Origin: Demequina zhanjiangensis
GTDB lineage: Bacteria; Actinomycetota; Actinomycetes; Actinomycetales; Demequinaceae
Length of the DNA stretch: 64,000 bases
Assembly: GCF_030418315.1 (NCBI RefSeq)
Contig: NZ_JAUHPV010000004.1
Span: forward strand, 248,001 to 312,000
Reading direction: 5' to 3'
The translations under genes and the position numbers were made by a program. Positions 53,011 through 62,091 of the stretch are shown here, piece after piece (positions within the stretch are counted from its first letter, which is position 1; every line of letters begins with the position of its first letter). Under the pieces are notes generated by a model. That model searched no databases. It was not told where the DNA came from and worked only from the letters and a program-made list of their open reading frames with translations.

Positions 53011-54195
53011 ATGGAGAAGACCTGGCGCTGGTATGGGCCCGAGGACTCCGTCACTCTCACCGACGTTCGTCAGACCGATGCGACGGGCGTCGTCACGGCG
53101 CTGCATCACCTCCCGAACGGTGTGGTCTGGCCCGTCGATGAGATCCGCAAGCGTCAGCAGGAGTGCGAGGACAACGGCCTCTACTGGTCGATCGTCGAGT
53201 CGGTCCCTGTGCACGAGGACATTCGCCGCGGCCTGCCAGCTCGCGACGGATGGATCGACAAGTACTGCCAGACGATCCGCAACCTCGCCGAGTGCGGTGT
53301 CGACATGATCTGCTACAACTTCATGCCCGCTCTGGACTGGACGCGCACCGATCTCGACTGGCCGCTCGCGAATGGTGGCACAGCGCTGCGATACGACGCG
53401 GACGCGGTCGCGGCCTTCGACATGTGGATCCTCAATCGCCCGGGCGCAGAGGACGACTTCACGGACGCACGCAAGGCGTCGGCCCGCGCGTGGCTCGACG
53501 CGGCGACGCCCGACGAGGTCGACAAGGTCACCACAACGCTGCTGGCCGGTCTGCCCGGATCCGAGGAGTCCTACACGGTTGAAGAGTTCAGGGAGGCGCT
53601 CGCGGCCTACGACGGGCTGACTCACGAGTCGATGCGCGGCAACCTGAAGTACTTCCTCGAGCGGATCATTCCCGTGGCCGAGGAGGTCGGTGTGCGCATG
53701 GCGATCCACCCGGACGACCCGCCGTTCGACCTGTTCGGCATCCCCCGCGTCGTGTCGACCATGGAAGACGCGCAGTGGCTGCTCGACGCAGTCCCCAGCC
53801 CCGCAAACGGGCTCACGCTCTGCGTCGGCTCCTACGGGGTCCGTGGCGACAACGACGTGGTCGAGATGGCGCGTAGGTTCGCCGACCGCATCTACTTCTC
53901 TCACCTGCGTTCTACGCGACGCGAAGAGGATCCCGAGAGCTTCCACGAAGCCGTTCACATCGATGGTGACATCGACATCGTGGGCGTTGTGCGGGAACTC
54001 GTCCGCGAGGAGCGCCGCCGCGGCGAGGAGGGCCCGCGCATCTCTATCCGTTCCGACCACGGGCACCGCCTTCTCGATGACCTCACGCGAAAGTCGGCCC
54101 CTGGGTATCCGTTGATCGGGAGGATGAAGGGGCTCGCAGAGGTGCGTGGCGTGGAGCTGGCGGTCAACCGGGGGCTCGACGGCGACCTGGTGTGA
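53011..54195 (+). CDS. uxuA: Mannonate dehydratase
   Basis: A 394-residue enzyme that dehydrates D-mannonate to KDG. MEKTWRWYGPEDSVTLTDVRQTDATGVVTALHHLPNG is the UxuA N terminus; ICYNFMPALDWTRTDL, RMAIHPDDPPFDLFGIPRVVST, CVGSYGVRGDND and RSDHGHRLLDD contain the metal-binding His/Asp/Cys residues. ATG 53011 follows GAAAGGA; TTG 53005 is in frame. It lies 44 nt after kdgK in the same operon. Confidence 0.96.
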   Translation: MEKTWRWYGPEDSVTLTDVRQTDATGVVTALHHLPNGVVWPVDEIRKRQQECEDNGLYWSIVESVPVHEDIRRGLPARDGWIDKYCQTIRNLAECGVDMICYNFMPALDWTRTDLDWPLANGGTALRYDADAVAAFDMWILNRPGAEDDFTDARKASARAWLDAATPDEVDKVTTTLLAGLPGSEESYTVEEFREALAAYDGLTHESMRGNLKYFLERIIPVAEEVGVRMAIHPDDPPFDLFGIPRVVSTMEDAQWLLDAVPSPANGLTLCVGSYGVRGDNDVVEMARRFADRIYFSHLRSTRREEDPESFHEAVHIDGDIDIVGVVRELVREERRRGEEGPRISIRSDHGHRLLDDLTRKSAPGYPLIGRMKGLAEVRGVELAVNRGLDGDLV

Positions 54196-54242
54196 TCGCA
54201 GGGTCGGCTCGCTGCCGCGGATGGGAGCGAGCCGGCAACACG

Positions 54243-54908
54243 TCAGCCGTCGAGATCCTGATGCTGGCGCGTAGCTGCAAGTCCACGCAGCAGCATGTCG
54301 AGACCGAAGGCGAACTCATCGTGCAAAGGCCGTGGCAGGTACTCGGCGACTGAGGCCAGCCGGGGGCCGGCGGCCCTGGTCGCGGCGAGCGCACCGCTCG
54401 CTCCGCTGGAGTCCCGTTCCTCGCGCTCCGCTGGCGACTGCATCGCGAATCCCACGCAGTAGTGCGCGAGTGAGGCCATCGCTCGGGCGCAGGTCTCGGG
54501 CGGGAAGCCCGCGCCCATGAGGGCATCGAGGAGACGCTCTCGCAGTGCCATGCCGTTCGGCCCCATCGGGATGGAGCCGACGAGCAGGCCCGCAGCGGCT
54601 CCGTGTCTGGACAGTGCCTCGAAGAACGAGGTTGCGAGGGCTCGGCACGCGTCGTCCCATGCGATGTCCGAGTACGTCTCCTCGCGCAGATCCACCTCGC
54701 CGATCATGCGGTCGATGACCAGATCCACCAGCGCCGCCCGTCCCGAGACATGGCGGTACAGCGTCGAGGTGCTCGATGAGAGCACGCGGGCCACCTCCCG
54801 CAAAGACAACGCGTCCGGGCCTCCTTCGTCGAGGATCTGCAATGCCGCGTCCAGAATGCGGTCGGTCGGAATCGGGGGCCTGCCGGGTCCTTGTCGCTTG
54901 GCGGTCAC
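54243..54908 (-). CDS. TetR-family transcriptional regulator
   Basis: A 221-residue regulator: PIPTDRILDAALQILDEGGPDALSLREVARVLSSSTSTLYRHVSGRAALVDLVIDRM is the helix-turn-helix; the C-terminal half resembles the TetR_C ligand domain (AHYCVGFAMQSPAEREE). GTG 54908 with GGGAGAGAC upstream. It is divergent from the small membrane protein at 55194, which it probably controls; a perfect palindrome lies in the gap. Confidence 0.9.
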   Translation of the reverse strand: MTAKRQGPGRPPIPTDRILDAALQILDEGGPDALSLREVARVLSSSTSTLYRHVSGRAALVDLVIDRMIGEVDLREETYSDIAWDDACRALATSFFEALSRHGAAAGLLVGSIPMGPNGMALRERLLDALMGAGFPPETCARAMASLAHYCVGFAMQSPAEREERDSSGASGALAATRAAGPRLASVAEYLPRPLHDEFAFGLDMLLRGLAATRQHQDLDG

Positions 54909-55085
54909 GTCTCTCCCATTTCTCCTCGTTGAGAGGTATCCCCGACGCTACTCGGGCGTTGATGCTGGTGATGCGCATCGAACGCGCTGATCTTGTCGTT
55001 GTTCGAGCGCGGCAGGCGTGTCCGTCAGCGCCCACGGCGCCCCGCATCGTCGAGCGCTGTCGGTGTGGCGCGGTCAGGGGTGTCG

Positions 55086-55099
55086 CCCATACGTATGGG
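55086..55099. promoter_or_regulatory. Perfect 14-bp palindrome, likely TetR operator
   Basis: CCCATACGTATGGG lies between the divergent TetR and membrane-protein genes, 95 nt before the latter. Confidence 0.6.
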
Positions 55100-55193
55100 G
55101 GGCGTTCGGGCGCGCGCCGTCGCGCGTACGTGGGACGCTGGACCCGAACCCAGTCCGGTCATCACGCCAAGATCTGGAAGTGAAGGAGGTCTC

Positions 55194-55706
55194 GTGTCGA
55201 GGGGGCACCGAAGCGGCAGGGCCACGAGCCGACAGCAGGCCGAGTCCATCAAAGAGGCGATCTACCTCACGTTCACGATGCTCGCCGTCGCCATCGCCCT
55301 GATCTCGCACGGCGAGGTCGAGCCGGTAGATGCGCTTTGGACCTTGGGGGTGACCGCGCTGGCGATGGCGGTCGCCGTGCTCGCCGCCGATGTGCTGGCG
55401 CACCTGGTCGTGCACGACGTGCTGATGGACCGGGCGGAGTTCTCGCACGCGACTCGCGCCTCCATCGGCGCTCTCGTCACATTCGTCGGGCCGGCGATCA
55501 TCCTGGGGCTCGGGGTGATCGAGGTCCTTCCGCCTGAGGCGTCGCTTTGGGGAGTCGTCCTCGCGCTGTCCGTCACTCTCGTGGCGACGGCGGGGCTCGC
55601 GGTTCGAGGCACCAGGTTGCGTTGGTGGCAACGTGTGGTCGCGGTAGCGACCATCGCGTCGCTTGCCATGGGTGTGGTGATGCTCGAGTTGCTTGCTCAC
55701 GGCTGA
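55194..55706 (+). CDS. Small four-helix membrane protein, function unknown
   Basis: A 170-residue protein with a basic N terminus, then four or five hydrophobic segments (AIYLTFTMLAVAIALIS, GVTALAMAVAVLAADVLAHLVV, IGALVTFVGPAIILGLGVIEV, LALSVTLVATAGLAV, VAVATIASLAMGVVML). No named family. GTG 55194 has an ideal AAGGAGGT. It is convergent with the flavoprotein gene (stops 13 nt apart) and divergent from the TetR gene, a likely regulator. Confidence 0.75.
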   Translation: MSRGHRSGRATSRQQAESIKEAIYLTFTMLAVAIALISHGEVEPVDALWTLGVTALAMAVAVLAADVLAHLVVHDVLMDRAEFSHATRASIGALVTFVGPAIILGLGVIEVLPPEASLWGVVLALSVTLVATAGLAVRGTRLRWWQRVVAVATIASLAMGVVMLELLAHG

Positions 55707-55718
55707 CCGGTGGGGTGG

Positions 55719-57134
55719 TCAGGTCGCTGGCTGGCGGGTGCGGCTCAGGCGCAAGAGTATGCGCCAGGGTGAGAGTCGGGGCCCGCGCCAGTCGAAGACC
55801 TCCCGGTGCACGAGGGCGGAAGGGACGTCTGCCCTGCGAAGTCGGCGCGCGATGAGTGTGGTGAGGCCGTTGGGGCCACAGAGGAACCACTCCGCCCCGG
55901 CGGGTGCACGACTGATCAGCGAGTCGACGGCGCGTGCGTCCAGCCGGGCCCCATCCGACGAGAACGCCGTCGTCAGCCGCAGCCAGGGCAGGTCGTTGGA
56001 TGCGCTCTCGATATCGGACCAGCAGGGACAGTCCTCCTCGTTCCTGGCGACGACGATGAACTCGACCGGGGCATTGCGGTCGTAACCGCTACTCGAACGC
56101 TCCGACGCGTCGGTCGAGCGCATAGCCGACACGAACGGCGTCACTCCGGCTCCCGCGCCGATCCACACCTGCGGGTTGTCGGCATCGCCGCGTCGATCGA
56201 GCGGGGTGAAATCTCCGAATGGCCCTTGGACGCGCACCTGGGCGCCGATCTCGAGGCCTTCCTGGACCTCCGAGCTCCAATCGCCGAGAGCTCGGATCGC
56301 AAACGAGAGATCCGTGGCGCCCGCACGGTTCGTGAGCGTGAACGGATGCGTCTCGCGTCTTCCCCCGACCGTGGCGGTAAGAAATGCGAACTGCCCCGCC
56401 CGCGACGACGGGATGCCGAGCCGTCCGCGCGGCGCAAGCGTGACCTCGACTTCGCGCGGCCCGCGAACTCGTTCAGCGACCTCGTACCGCGCTCCGCCTG
56501 TCACCTTGTCAACGATCCGCAGGGCGATCGCGGAGAGGCCCGCACCCGCGAAGACGATGACAGTCATGCTGAAGCCGAGCGTCGGCTGCAGTGCATCTGC
56601 GGCAAGGAGGGCGTGTGCGGTGAGCAGCGAGAAGGCGACCATCGTGACCACGTGGATCGGCTTCCAGCGGTGGTACGGGATCCTGACCGTGACGGCAAGC
56701 ACGACCGAGAGCCCGAGCAGGACAGCGCCAACGACCCCGAGCGGCCTGAAGGCCAGGTCTGTGGCCAGATCAATGATCCTTGACCCCTGCGGATCGTTCC
56801 TCAGCAAGAGGTGCAGGCCAAGGCCAGCCAACGTGCCGATGCCGAGGAGTCTGTGTGCGCGGTACAGGCGATCGAGCGGCCCGAACCAGGTCTCCAGGAA
56901 CTCGCGGCGAGTCGCGAACACCACCGCGATTGCCATGAACGCGTAGCTCAGCGTTCCGGCGAGCAGGCCGCACCCGGCGGTCCAGCCGTGGGCCGGCACC
57001 TCCATGGCGAGGGTGGTCCATGTGAGTGCGCCAAGCGCGAGGGCGACGACGGTGACGCCTCGACGCGGCCGCCCGGCGCGCGCCTTTGGAAACCGTGTCT
57101 CAGGTGTGGGCGCAGGCTGAAGGTGCGCGGGCAT
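55719..57134 (-). CDS. Ferric-reductase-like membrane flavoprotein (FAD/NAD(P)H)
   Basis: A 471-residue protein. About six membrane segments (residues 25-215) with spaced His in GLGLHLLL, HRWKPIHVV and LLTAHALL for heme form the ferric-reductase-like domain. An FAD domain (RAGQFAFLT, HPFTLTNR) and an NAD(P)H domain (WIGAGAGVTPFVSAM, WFLCGPNGL) follow. It would move electrons across the membrane, for example in iron or oxygen metabolism. ATG 57134 has GGAG 6 nt upstream. A TetR-type inverted repeat is at 57192-57204. Confidence 0.88.
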   Translation of the reverse strand: MPAHLQPAPTPETRFPKARAGRPRRGVTVVALALGALTWTTLAMEVPAHGWTAGCGLLAGTLSYAFMAIAVVFATRREFLETWFGPLDRLYRAHRLLGIGTLAGLGLHLLLRNDPQGSRIIDLATDLAFRPLGVVGAVLLGLSVVLAVTVRIPYHRWKPIHVVTMVAFSLLTAHALLAADALQPTLGFSMTVIVFAGAGLSAIALRIVDKVTGGARYEVAERVRGPREVEVTLAPRGRLGIPSSRAGQFAFLTATVGGRRETHPFTLTNRAGATDLSFAIRALGDWSSEVQEGLEIGAQVRVQGPFGDFTPLDRRGDADNPQVWIGAGAGVTPFVSAMRSTDASERSSSGYDRNAPVEFIVVARNEEDCPCWSDIESASNDLPWLRLTTAFSSDGARLDARAVDSLISRAPAGAEWFLCGPNGLTTLIARRLRRADVPSALVHREVFDWRGPRLSPWRILLRLSRTRQPAT

Positions 57135-57191
57135 CGTTGCTCCAGGGGTGACTGGATCCACGGCGTCGGCAGTGCCGAACGCCTCAATTAC

Positions 57192-57204
57192 AGATACAGC
57201 GTAT
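57192..57204. promoter_or_regulatory. Inverted repeat before the flavoprotein gene
   Basis: GATAC-AGC-GTATC is a perfect 5-bp inverted repeat 58 nt before the flavoprotein start, of TetR-operator shape. Confidence 0.5.
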
Positions 57205-57250
57205 CCGTTTTCACGGCCTGCCCTGGTACCGCGATGCGACGCGGGCGCCG

Positions 57251-58279
57251 TCAGCCTCTCGGCGCACCGGTTGACTCGCGAACCACGAGACTTGTCGTCA
57301 GGTCTGTTCCCGCAGAGCGCTCTTTGCTGTCGATCGCCGCGAGCAGACGTCGCACCGCTTCGGCCCCCGCGCCCGAGAGCTCCGTGCTGACGGTGGTGAG
57401 CGGCGGTGAAGTGAAGTCTGCTCCGAAGATGTCGTCGAACCCGATGATGCTCAGCCTGCCGGGCACCTCGAGCCCGTCCTGCTTGGCGGCATCGAGAAGC
57501 CCGATCGCCATGAGGTCGTTGTAGGCGATGACAGCGGTGGCTCCCGAAGCGATCACGCGCTTCATCGCGTCCCTGCCGGCCTCGCGTGTCGGCGCGTTCG
57601 GGCCGATCTCTACGACGGACATGCCATGAGCGACAGCCTGCTCGAAGATCTCGTCCCATCGCCGGCGGCTCATCCACGCGTTCGCGGGGCCTCCGAGGTA
57701 GGCCACGGACTTGTGGCCAAGATCAGCGAGATGTGCCACGGCGGCCGCGATGCCGGGTGCCACGTCCGGGACGACCGACTCGAGCTCTTCGAGGCTGCGG
57801 TTGACGACCACGACGGGCTTGCGCTGGGCGAGCGAACGGACCTGCTCATCATCGAGACGCGACCCGACCAGGACCAGGCCGTCGACCGCGGGCACGATCG
57901 TCTGAGAGATCCCAGACTCCATCTCGGATGAGTCCTGACTCTCGGCCAGGACGAGCGTGTAGCCCGCGGCGGCGGCGGTCTGCTCGGCAGCGCGCAGGAG
58001 GGTGAAGTAGACCGGATTGGTGAGATCGGACAGGATCAGAGCGAGCGTCCGTGTCTTTCCCGTCGGAAGCGCTCGAGCCATGGGATTGCCCTGGTAGCCG
58101 AGCTCTGCAGCTGCGGCGCGGATCCGGGCTTCTGTGTGGACGTTGATGCGTCCGGGCTTGTTGAGCGCTCTTGACACGGTGGACGCGTCGACACCTGCGG
58201 CTTGGGCGATGTCGTAGATGGTGGGCTGGTGCTTCCGGGTCCCACGGGTGGTGGGGGAGGCGGCGGCGTCTTTGTCCAC
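57251..58279 (-). CDS. LacI-family regulator, candidate repressor of the uronate locus
   Basis: A 342-residue LacI/GalR protein: TIYDIAQAAGVDASTVSRALNKPGRI is the helix-turn-helix, NPMARALPTGKT the hinge and residues 65-335 the ligand domain (LALILSDLTNPVYFTLLRAAEQ; IIGFDDIFGADFTSPPLTTVSTEL). Being the only LacI gene in the hexuronate cluster, it is the natural candidate to bind the six TGGCAAGCGGTTGCCA-like sites. GTG 58279 start. It lies between the flavoprotein and the symporter genes on the same strand. Confidence 0.92.
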   Translation of the reverse strand: MDKDAAASPTTRGTRKHQPTIYDIAQAAGVDASTVSRALNKPGRINVHTEARIRAAAAELGYQGNPMARALPTGKTRTLALILSDLTNPVYFTLLRAAEQTAAAAGYTLVLAESQDSSEMESGISQTIVPAVDGLVLVGSRLDDEQVRSLAQRKPVVVVNRSLEELESVVPDVAPGIAAAVAHLADLGHKSVAYLGGPANAWMSRRRWDEIFEQAVAHGMSVVEIGPNAPTREAGRDAMKRVIASGATAVIAYNDLMAIGLLDAAKQDGLEVPGRLSIIGFDDIFGADFTSPPLTTVSTELSGAGAEAVRRLLAAIDSKERSAGTDLTTSLVVRESTGAPRG

Positions 58280-58412
58280 GCGGTAACTCTCCTCGTCAGT
58301 GCGTCTTGGAGCATCTTTCCACGGATGTCCCGACGCGAGGGGTAACAGTTGCCGCCGCGAAGGCTGCTGACGGCGGTTCCTTGATTCTCAGATTGGATCG
58401 TGCAGAGAGAGC

Positions 58413-58454
58413 GGCGGGGCTCCAGCATGCTCGCGAGCGTGCCGGAACCCCGCC
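58413..58454 (-). terminator. Terminator after the GPH symporter gene
   Basis: GGCGGGG, TCC and GCATGCTC pair with GAGCGTGC, GGA and CCCCGCC (58413-58454) around a GC loop, 22 nt after the stop. Confidence 0.7.
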
Positions 58455-58475
58455 AGGAACGGTGGAGCCGCCTCT

Positions 58476-59930
58476 CTAGTGCTTGTGAGGAGGCGCGATC
58501 GCCTCGCCGGGCTCCGTTGTCGCCGCCGCGAGCGGCAGCAGCTCCGGATCGGCGGTGCTCGTTGAAGCGGCCTCGGCGCGGCGTGCCTCGAGATCGGACT
58601 CGACCGTTGGCAGGATCTTCAGCTCGAAGCGGAGGTAGAACGCCATCAGGATGATGATGCCGATGAAGACTGCGGCGGGGATTCCAGCGAACAGCACCGT
58701 GATCGCCTGCTCGGCGCCCGCCGTCTGGACCTCAGCGGTACCGTCGTAGCCCGACGCGGTCAGGACCTGACCGACGAACAGTCCTGCGAGGCCGATGCCG
58801 ACACGACCCATGACTCCGGTCACGGCCCCCATCGTGCTCTCGAGGCGGCGCTTTCCCTTCCACTCGTTGAACGAGCAGACGTCCAGGATCATCACGCCAC
58901 CCAGGTAGGAGAGCGGAAGCGACGCGAACCCGATGAGGATCGCGCCGGCCATCAGCATGGGGATGCTGCCGTCCGCGAAGTAGTACATGGCCGTGCCGCC
59001 CAGGCCGATCGTGCATCCCGTGATGATGATCTGCGAGATGGCGAAGCGCTTCATGAGCTTGGGGAAGAACAGGATCAGGGGCAGGATCAGGACGGCTGCT
59101 CCCGACACGACGCCCTGCATGCCCAGGTTTCCGACGATGTAGCGGAAGTAGTAGGCGATCATGTTGGCGCCGTTGATCGAGCTGTTGAGGAGGAAGAGTC
59201 CTGCGATGAGCCAGATCCACTTGCCCGCGCGGAGAGTGGCGAGCAGATCCTTGAGCGTGACGGGCGGTGCATCCGCGTCGCTGCTGCGGTACTCCTCCTT
59301 CACGAAGATGAAGCGGGTCATGCCGAGGATGGCGAGAGGGAGTGCGACCGCGAACATCACGATCGACCAGCGGCCGGGGTCCTTGTCCGCCCAGTTCAAG
59401 CCGATCGGAAGCGCGACGGTCATGATGATGCCCATGATCGTCGTGAAGATCCCAGCGCGCGTGTAGACCTTGGCGTAGACCCGACGGTTCGCGAACGCGC
59501 GAGCCATGTACAGGGTGTCGTTGGAACGCAGCAGCGTGTCGAAGAGCACGTTGATCGCGAGGAAGGTGACGAACACCCACGCGGTGCGTCCGGTCTGGCT
59601 CAGGCCCGCGGGCGTCGAGAACAGCGCCCACGTGGCGATCCATACGCCGATGACGGCGAACTCGTAGGGCCGCGCCTTGCCCCAGCGGGTCTCGGGGCTT
59701 CGGTCGACGATCCACGAGGCGATGAGGCCGCCGCCCACGTTCGCGAGGCTGCTGACGAGAATCATGGTGCCGACCATCGCGGCGGAGATGCCGAGCGTGT
59801 CGGTGGCGTAGATGCCCATGTACCCCAGCACGATGAAGTTCGCTGCCGCGGACATGCCCGCGCCGGCCCAGCCGAGCAGCTTGCGCGCCGGCAGGTAGTC
59901 CGGGTCGTCCTTCTTGGTACGGCTCTTCAC
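58476..59930 (-). CDS. GPH-family (MelB-like) sugar/glucuronide:cation symporter
   Basis: A 484-residue transporter with about 12 hydrophobic segments: KLLGWAGAGMSAAANFIVLGYMGIYATDTLGIS, SWIVDRSPETRWGKARPYEF (the conserved cytoplasmic loop) and the later PLSYLGGVMILDVCSFNEWKGKRR are GPH features. It probably imports glucuronides or uronates. GTG 59930 is chosen for its AAAGGAGT; ATG 59963 is the longer alternative. The promoter with operator lies at 60005-60043. Confidence 0.9.
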   Translation of the reverse strand: MKSRTKKDDPDYLPARKLLGWAGAGMSAAANFIVLGYMGIYATDTLGISAAMVGTMILVSSLANVGGGLIASWIVDRSPETRWGKARPYEFAVIGVWIATWALFSTPAGLSQTGRTAWVFVTFLAINVLFDTLLRSNDTLYMARAFANRRVYAKVYTRAGIFTTIMGIIMTVALPIGLNWADKDPGRWSIVMFAVALPLAILGMTRFIFVKEEYRSSDADAPPVTLKDLLATLRAGKWIWLIAGLFLLNSSINGANMIAYYFRYIVGNLGMQGVVSGAAVLILPLILFFPKLMKRFAISQIIITGCTIGLGGTAMYYFADGSIPMLMAGAILIGFASLPLSYLGGVMILDVCSFNEWKGKRRLESTMGAVTGVMGRVGIGLAGLFVGQVLTASGYDGTAEVQTAGAEQAITVLFAGIPAAVFIGIIILMAFYLRFELKILPTVESDLEARRAEAASTSTADPELLPLAAATTEPGEAIAPPHKH

Positions 59931-60004
59931 GGCCCACTCCTTTGTAGGGAACTGCACTCTCAAGTCTGGTCCCGATCACGGTCGTCGTGAACGGAATGAC
60001 GGGA

Positions 60005-60043
60005 ATCTAGCATCTTGTTGCGGCTTTTGACAAGCGGTTGCCA
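60005..60043 (-). promoter_or_regulatory. Symporter promoter with overlapping uronate-locus operator
   Basis: -35 TTGTCA (60028-60033), a 17-nt spacer and -10 CTAGAT (60005-60010) on the minus strand. The operator TGACAAGCGGTTGCCA (60028-60043) covers the -35, so a bound LacI protein would block RNA polymerase. Confidence 0.8.
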
Positions 60044-60066
60044 AAACCGCAGGCGTTGCGCGATTC

Positions 60067-60108
60067 GGCCCCCTGGTCCAGACCCGAGGGGGGTCGGGCC
60101 AGGGGGCC
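60067..60108 (-). terminator. Terminator of the SDR operon
   Basis: GGCCCCCTGG, CC and GACCC pair with GGGTC, GG and CCAGGGGGCC-type partner (60067-60108), just after the SDR stop at 60134. Confidence 0.8.
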
Positions 60109-60133
60109 TCGAGGCAACTGCGTCGTGCCTGGA

Positions 60134-60913
60134 TCAGGCGTTGATCAGCGCGCCGCCATCGGCGTGGATGTTCTGACCTGTGATCCAGCGGCTGTCATCC
60201 GAGGCGAGGAAGACGGTCACCGGAGCCACGTCCTCGTACGGGCTGCCGGCGCGGCGGAACGGGTTGTTGATGAAGGCCGCCTGCACGTGTGCGCGCGCCT
60301 CCTCGCTCAGTGAGGTGAGGCCACCGGACGCGTTCTCCGTCATGCCGTTCGGGCACAGAGTGTTCACGCGGATGTTGTACTGGCCCCATTCGCGTGCGAC
60401 CACACGGGACAGCCCGCGCACGGCCTCCTTGGCGGCGGCGTACGGGGCGTAGAGCGAGTCGCCCATGACTGCGGCTTCCGACGCGAAGTTCACGATCGAT
60501 GCGCCAGCCCCCTCGCGGTCGCGCATGTGCGGGAAGCACAGCTTCATGAGGTGCCAGTAGGCATAGACCGAGCTCTTCATCTCGACGTCGAGATCCTCGA
60601 TGGTCTTGTCGAGGAACGGCTTCGGGATGGTGATGGTGTGGGCGTTGTTCACGAGCACGTCGATGCGCCCGAACCTCTCTGCGGTGGCATCGACGAATGC
60701 GACGAGGCTGTCGTAGTCCATGATGTCCACGCTCATGGCGAGCACCTCCGCGCCTGCCTCCTCGCAGATGCGCTTGGTCTCATTGAGCTTGTCCATGTTG
60801 CGAGCGCAGATCGCGAGGTTGGCGCCCTCCTCTGCCATTCTGATCGCCTGCTGCTTGCCGAGCCCGGTCGAGCAGCCTGTGATGAGGACGACCTTGCCGT
60901 CGATCTTTCCCAT
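60134..60913 (-). CDS. SDR-family oxidoreductase (uronate locus)
   Basis: A 259-residue classical SDR: ITGCSTGLGKQ (cofactor), NNAH in place of NNAG, Ser145, Tyr158 and Lys162 (YAAAK). Arg in ICARN suggests NADP(H). The substrate is unknown; a keto-sugar acid or aldehyde from glycan breakdown is a fair guess from context. It is 53 nt downstream of a second SDR gene with which it forms an operon. Confidence 0.9.
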   Translation of the reverse strand: MGKIDGKVVLITGCSTGLGKQQAIRMAEEGANLAICARNMDKLNETKRICEEAGAEVLAMSVDIMDYDSLVAFVDATAERFGRIDVLVNNAHTITIPKPFLDKTIEDLDVEMKSSVYAYWHLMKLCFPHMRDREGAGASIVNFASEAAVMGDSLYAPYAAAKEAVRGLSRVVAREWGQYNIRVNTLCPNGMTENASGGLTSLSEEARAHVQAAFINNPFRRAGSPYEDVAPVTVFLASDDSRWITGQNIHADGGALINA

Positions 60914-60966
60914 GTGTGTGTTCCTTACCTCGAAGTGTGGTGTTCAGGTCGGGGACTTGGTGCAGG

Positions 60967-61947
60967 TCAGCCCTGCTCTGCGCGAATCGCGTGCTCGGCG
61001 ATCGCGATGTCCTTGAGCAGTTCGCCCGGGATGCGCTCCTGGAGGTCGCCCATGGACCAGATCTCGTCCTCGGTCCGGATGGACCGGATGACCTCAGGCG
61101 TGTTCCACAGGCCGATCTCTCCGTCTGCTGCCAGCTTGAAGAGGTGCCCGGAGATGCCCGCGGCGTGCTCGGAGCTCAGGTAGGCGAGGAACGGGACCAT
61201 GCCCTCTGCGGTGCGCTTCATGGCCTCGGGGGCTCCCGCCTCGATCGCCTCGGCCGGCACGCCCTGCAAGCGGTAGGCCGCTGCGGCGTTGTACCAGGCG
61301 CGAGTCTTGGCCAGTGGTGTGTAGGCGTTCACGGTGATGCCCGTGCCCGCAAGATCGCCCGCGGTGGCGCGCGTGAGTGCGACGAGGCCCGCATTCGCCG
61401 CGCCGTACGCGGCGTACCCCGTGAGGCCCTGGAACGCATCCGAGGACGAGTTGAGGATGCGGCCGTAGCCCTGCTCCTTCATGTGAGGGAGGGCGTGGTG
61501 CATGAGGTTGAATGCGCCCTTGAGCTTGGAGACGACGGAGATGTCCCAGAGCTCTTCGTCCATGTCCATGATGTTCCCGACCCAGTTGGACGAGGCGTTG
61601 TTGACGATGATGTCGACGCGCCCGAAGCTCTCGATCGCGGTCTCGACGATCCGGCCGGCGTTGCCGAAATCGCCCACGTCACCGAAGAAGGGGACGGCGG
61701 AGCCGCCACGCGCGGTGATGAGGTCCGCGGTGGTCTTCGCGTCGCCGGAGACCTTCGTCAACTCCGTGAGCTCCGCCTCCGTGAAGGGGATGTCGGTCTT
61801 CTCGAACGCATTGAGCGACGAGCCGGGCTTGCGATTGTTGGTGATCACGCTCGCGCCCTCGGCGGCGAGGCATAGGGCGATGTCGCGGCCGATACCCTGT
61901 CCCGAACCGGTGACGACGGCTACCCGTCCTTCAAGCGTTCCTGACAT
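60967..61947 (-). CDS. SDR-fold protein with a lost catalytic lysine
   Basis: A 326-residue SDR-like protein: VVTGSGQGIGRD, VNNASSN, Ser168 and Tyr181, but the residue expected to be Lys at position 185 is Asn (YGAAN). An insertion of about 25 residues lies after beta2 (NNRKPGSSLNAFEKTDIPFT...) and a C-terminal extension of about 70 residues follows the core. It may be inactive as a dehydrogenase or have a changed mechanism, perhaps acting as partner of the following SDR. ATG 61947 with AAGGAGCAG upstream. Operators lie before it. Confidence 0.85.
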   Translation of the reverse strand: MSGTLEGRVAVVTGSGQGIGRDIALCLAAEGASVITNNRKPGSSLNAFEKTDIPFTEAELTELTKVSGDAKTTADLITARGGSAVPFFGDVGDFGNAGRIVETAIESFGRVDIIVNNASSNWVGNIMDMDEELWDISVVSKLKGAFNLMHHALPHMKEQGYGRILNSSSDAFQGLTGYAAYGAANAGLVALTRATAGDLAGTGITVNAYTPLAKTRAWYNAAAAYRLQGVPAEAIEAGAPEAMKRTAEGMVPFLAYLSSEHAAGISGHLFKLAADGEIGLWNTPEVIRSIRTEDEIWSMGDLQERIPGELLKDIAIAEHAIRAEQG

Positions 61948-62075
61948 TACTGCTCCTTCTCTCGTCGCGGAGCCTCTGGCTGCCCCGCCTCGGTCATCCG
62001 TCCCGGCTGGCACGCGTGCTGCGCGCGGCGGGGATGCCCCGCTGCCGGAGTTCGATCACTCGTCATCATTGGTGA

Positions 62076-62091
62076 TGGCAAGCGGTTGCAC
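62076..62091. promoter_or_regulatory. Uronate-locus operator site 4
   Basis: TGGCAAGCGGTTGCAC, 129 nt before the SDR operon start. Confidence 0.65.
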
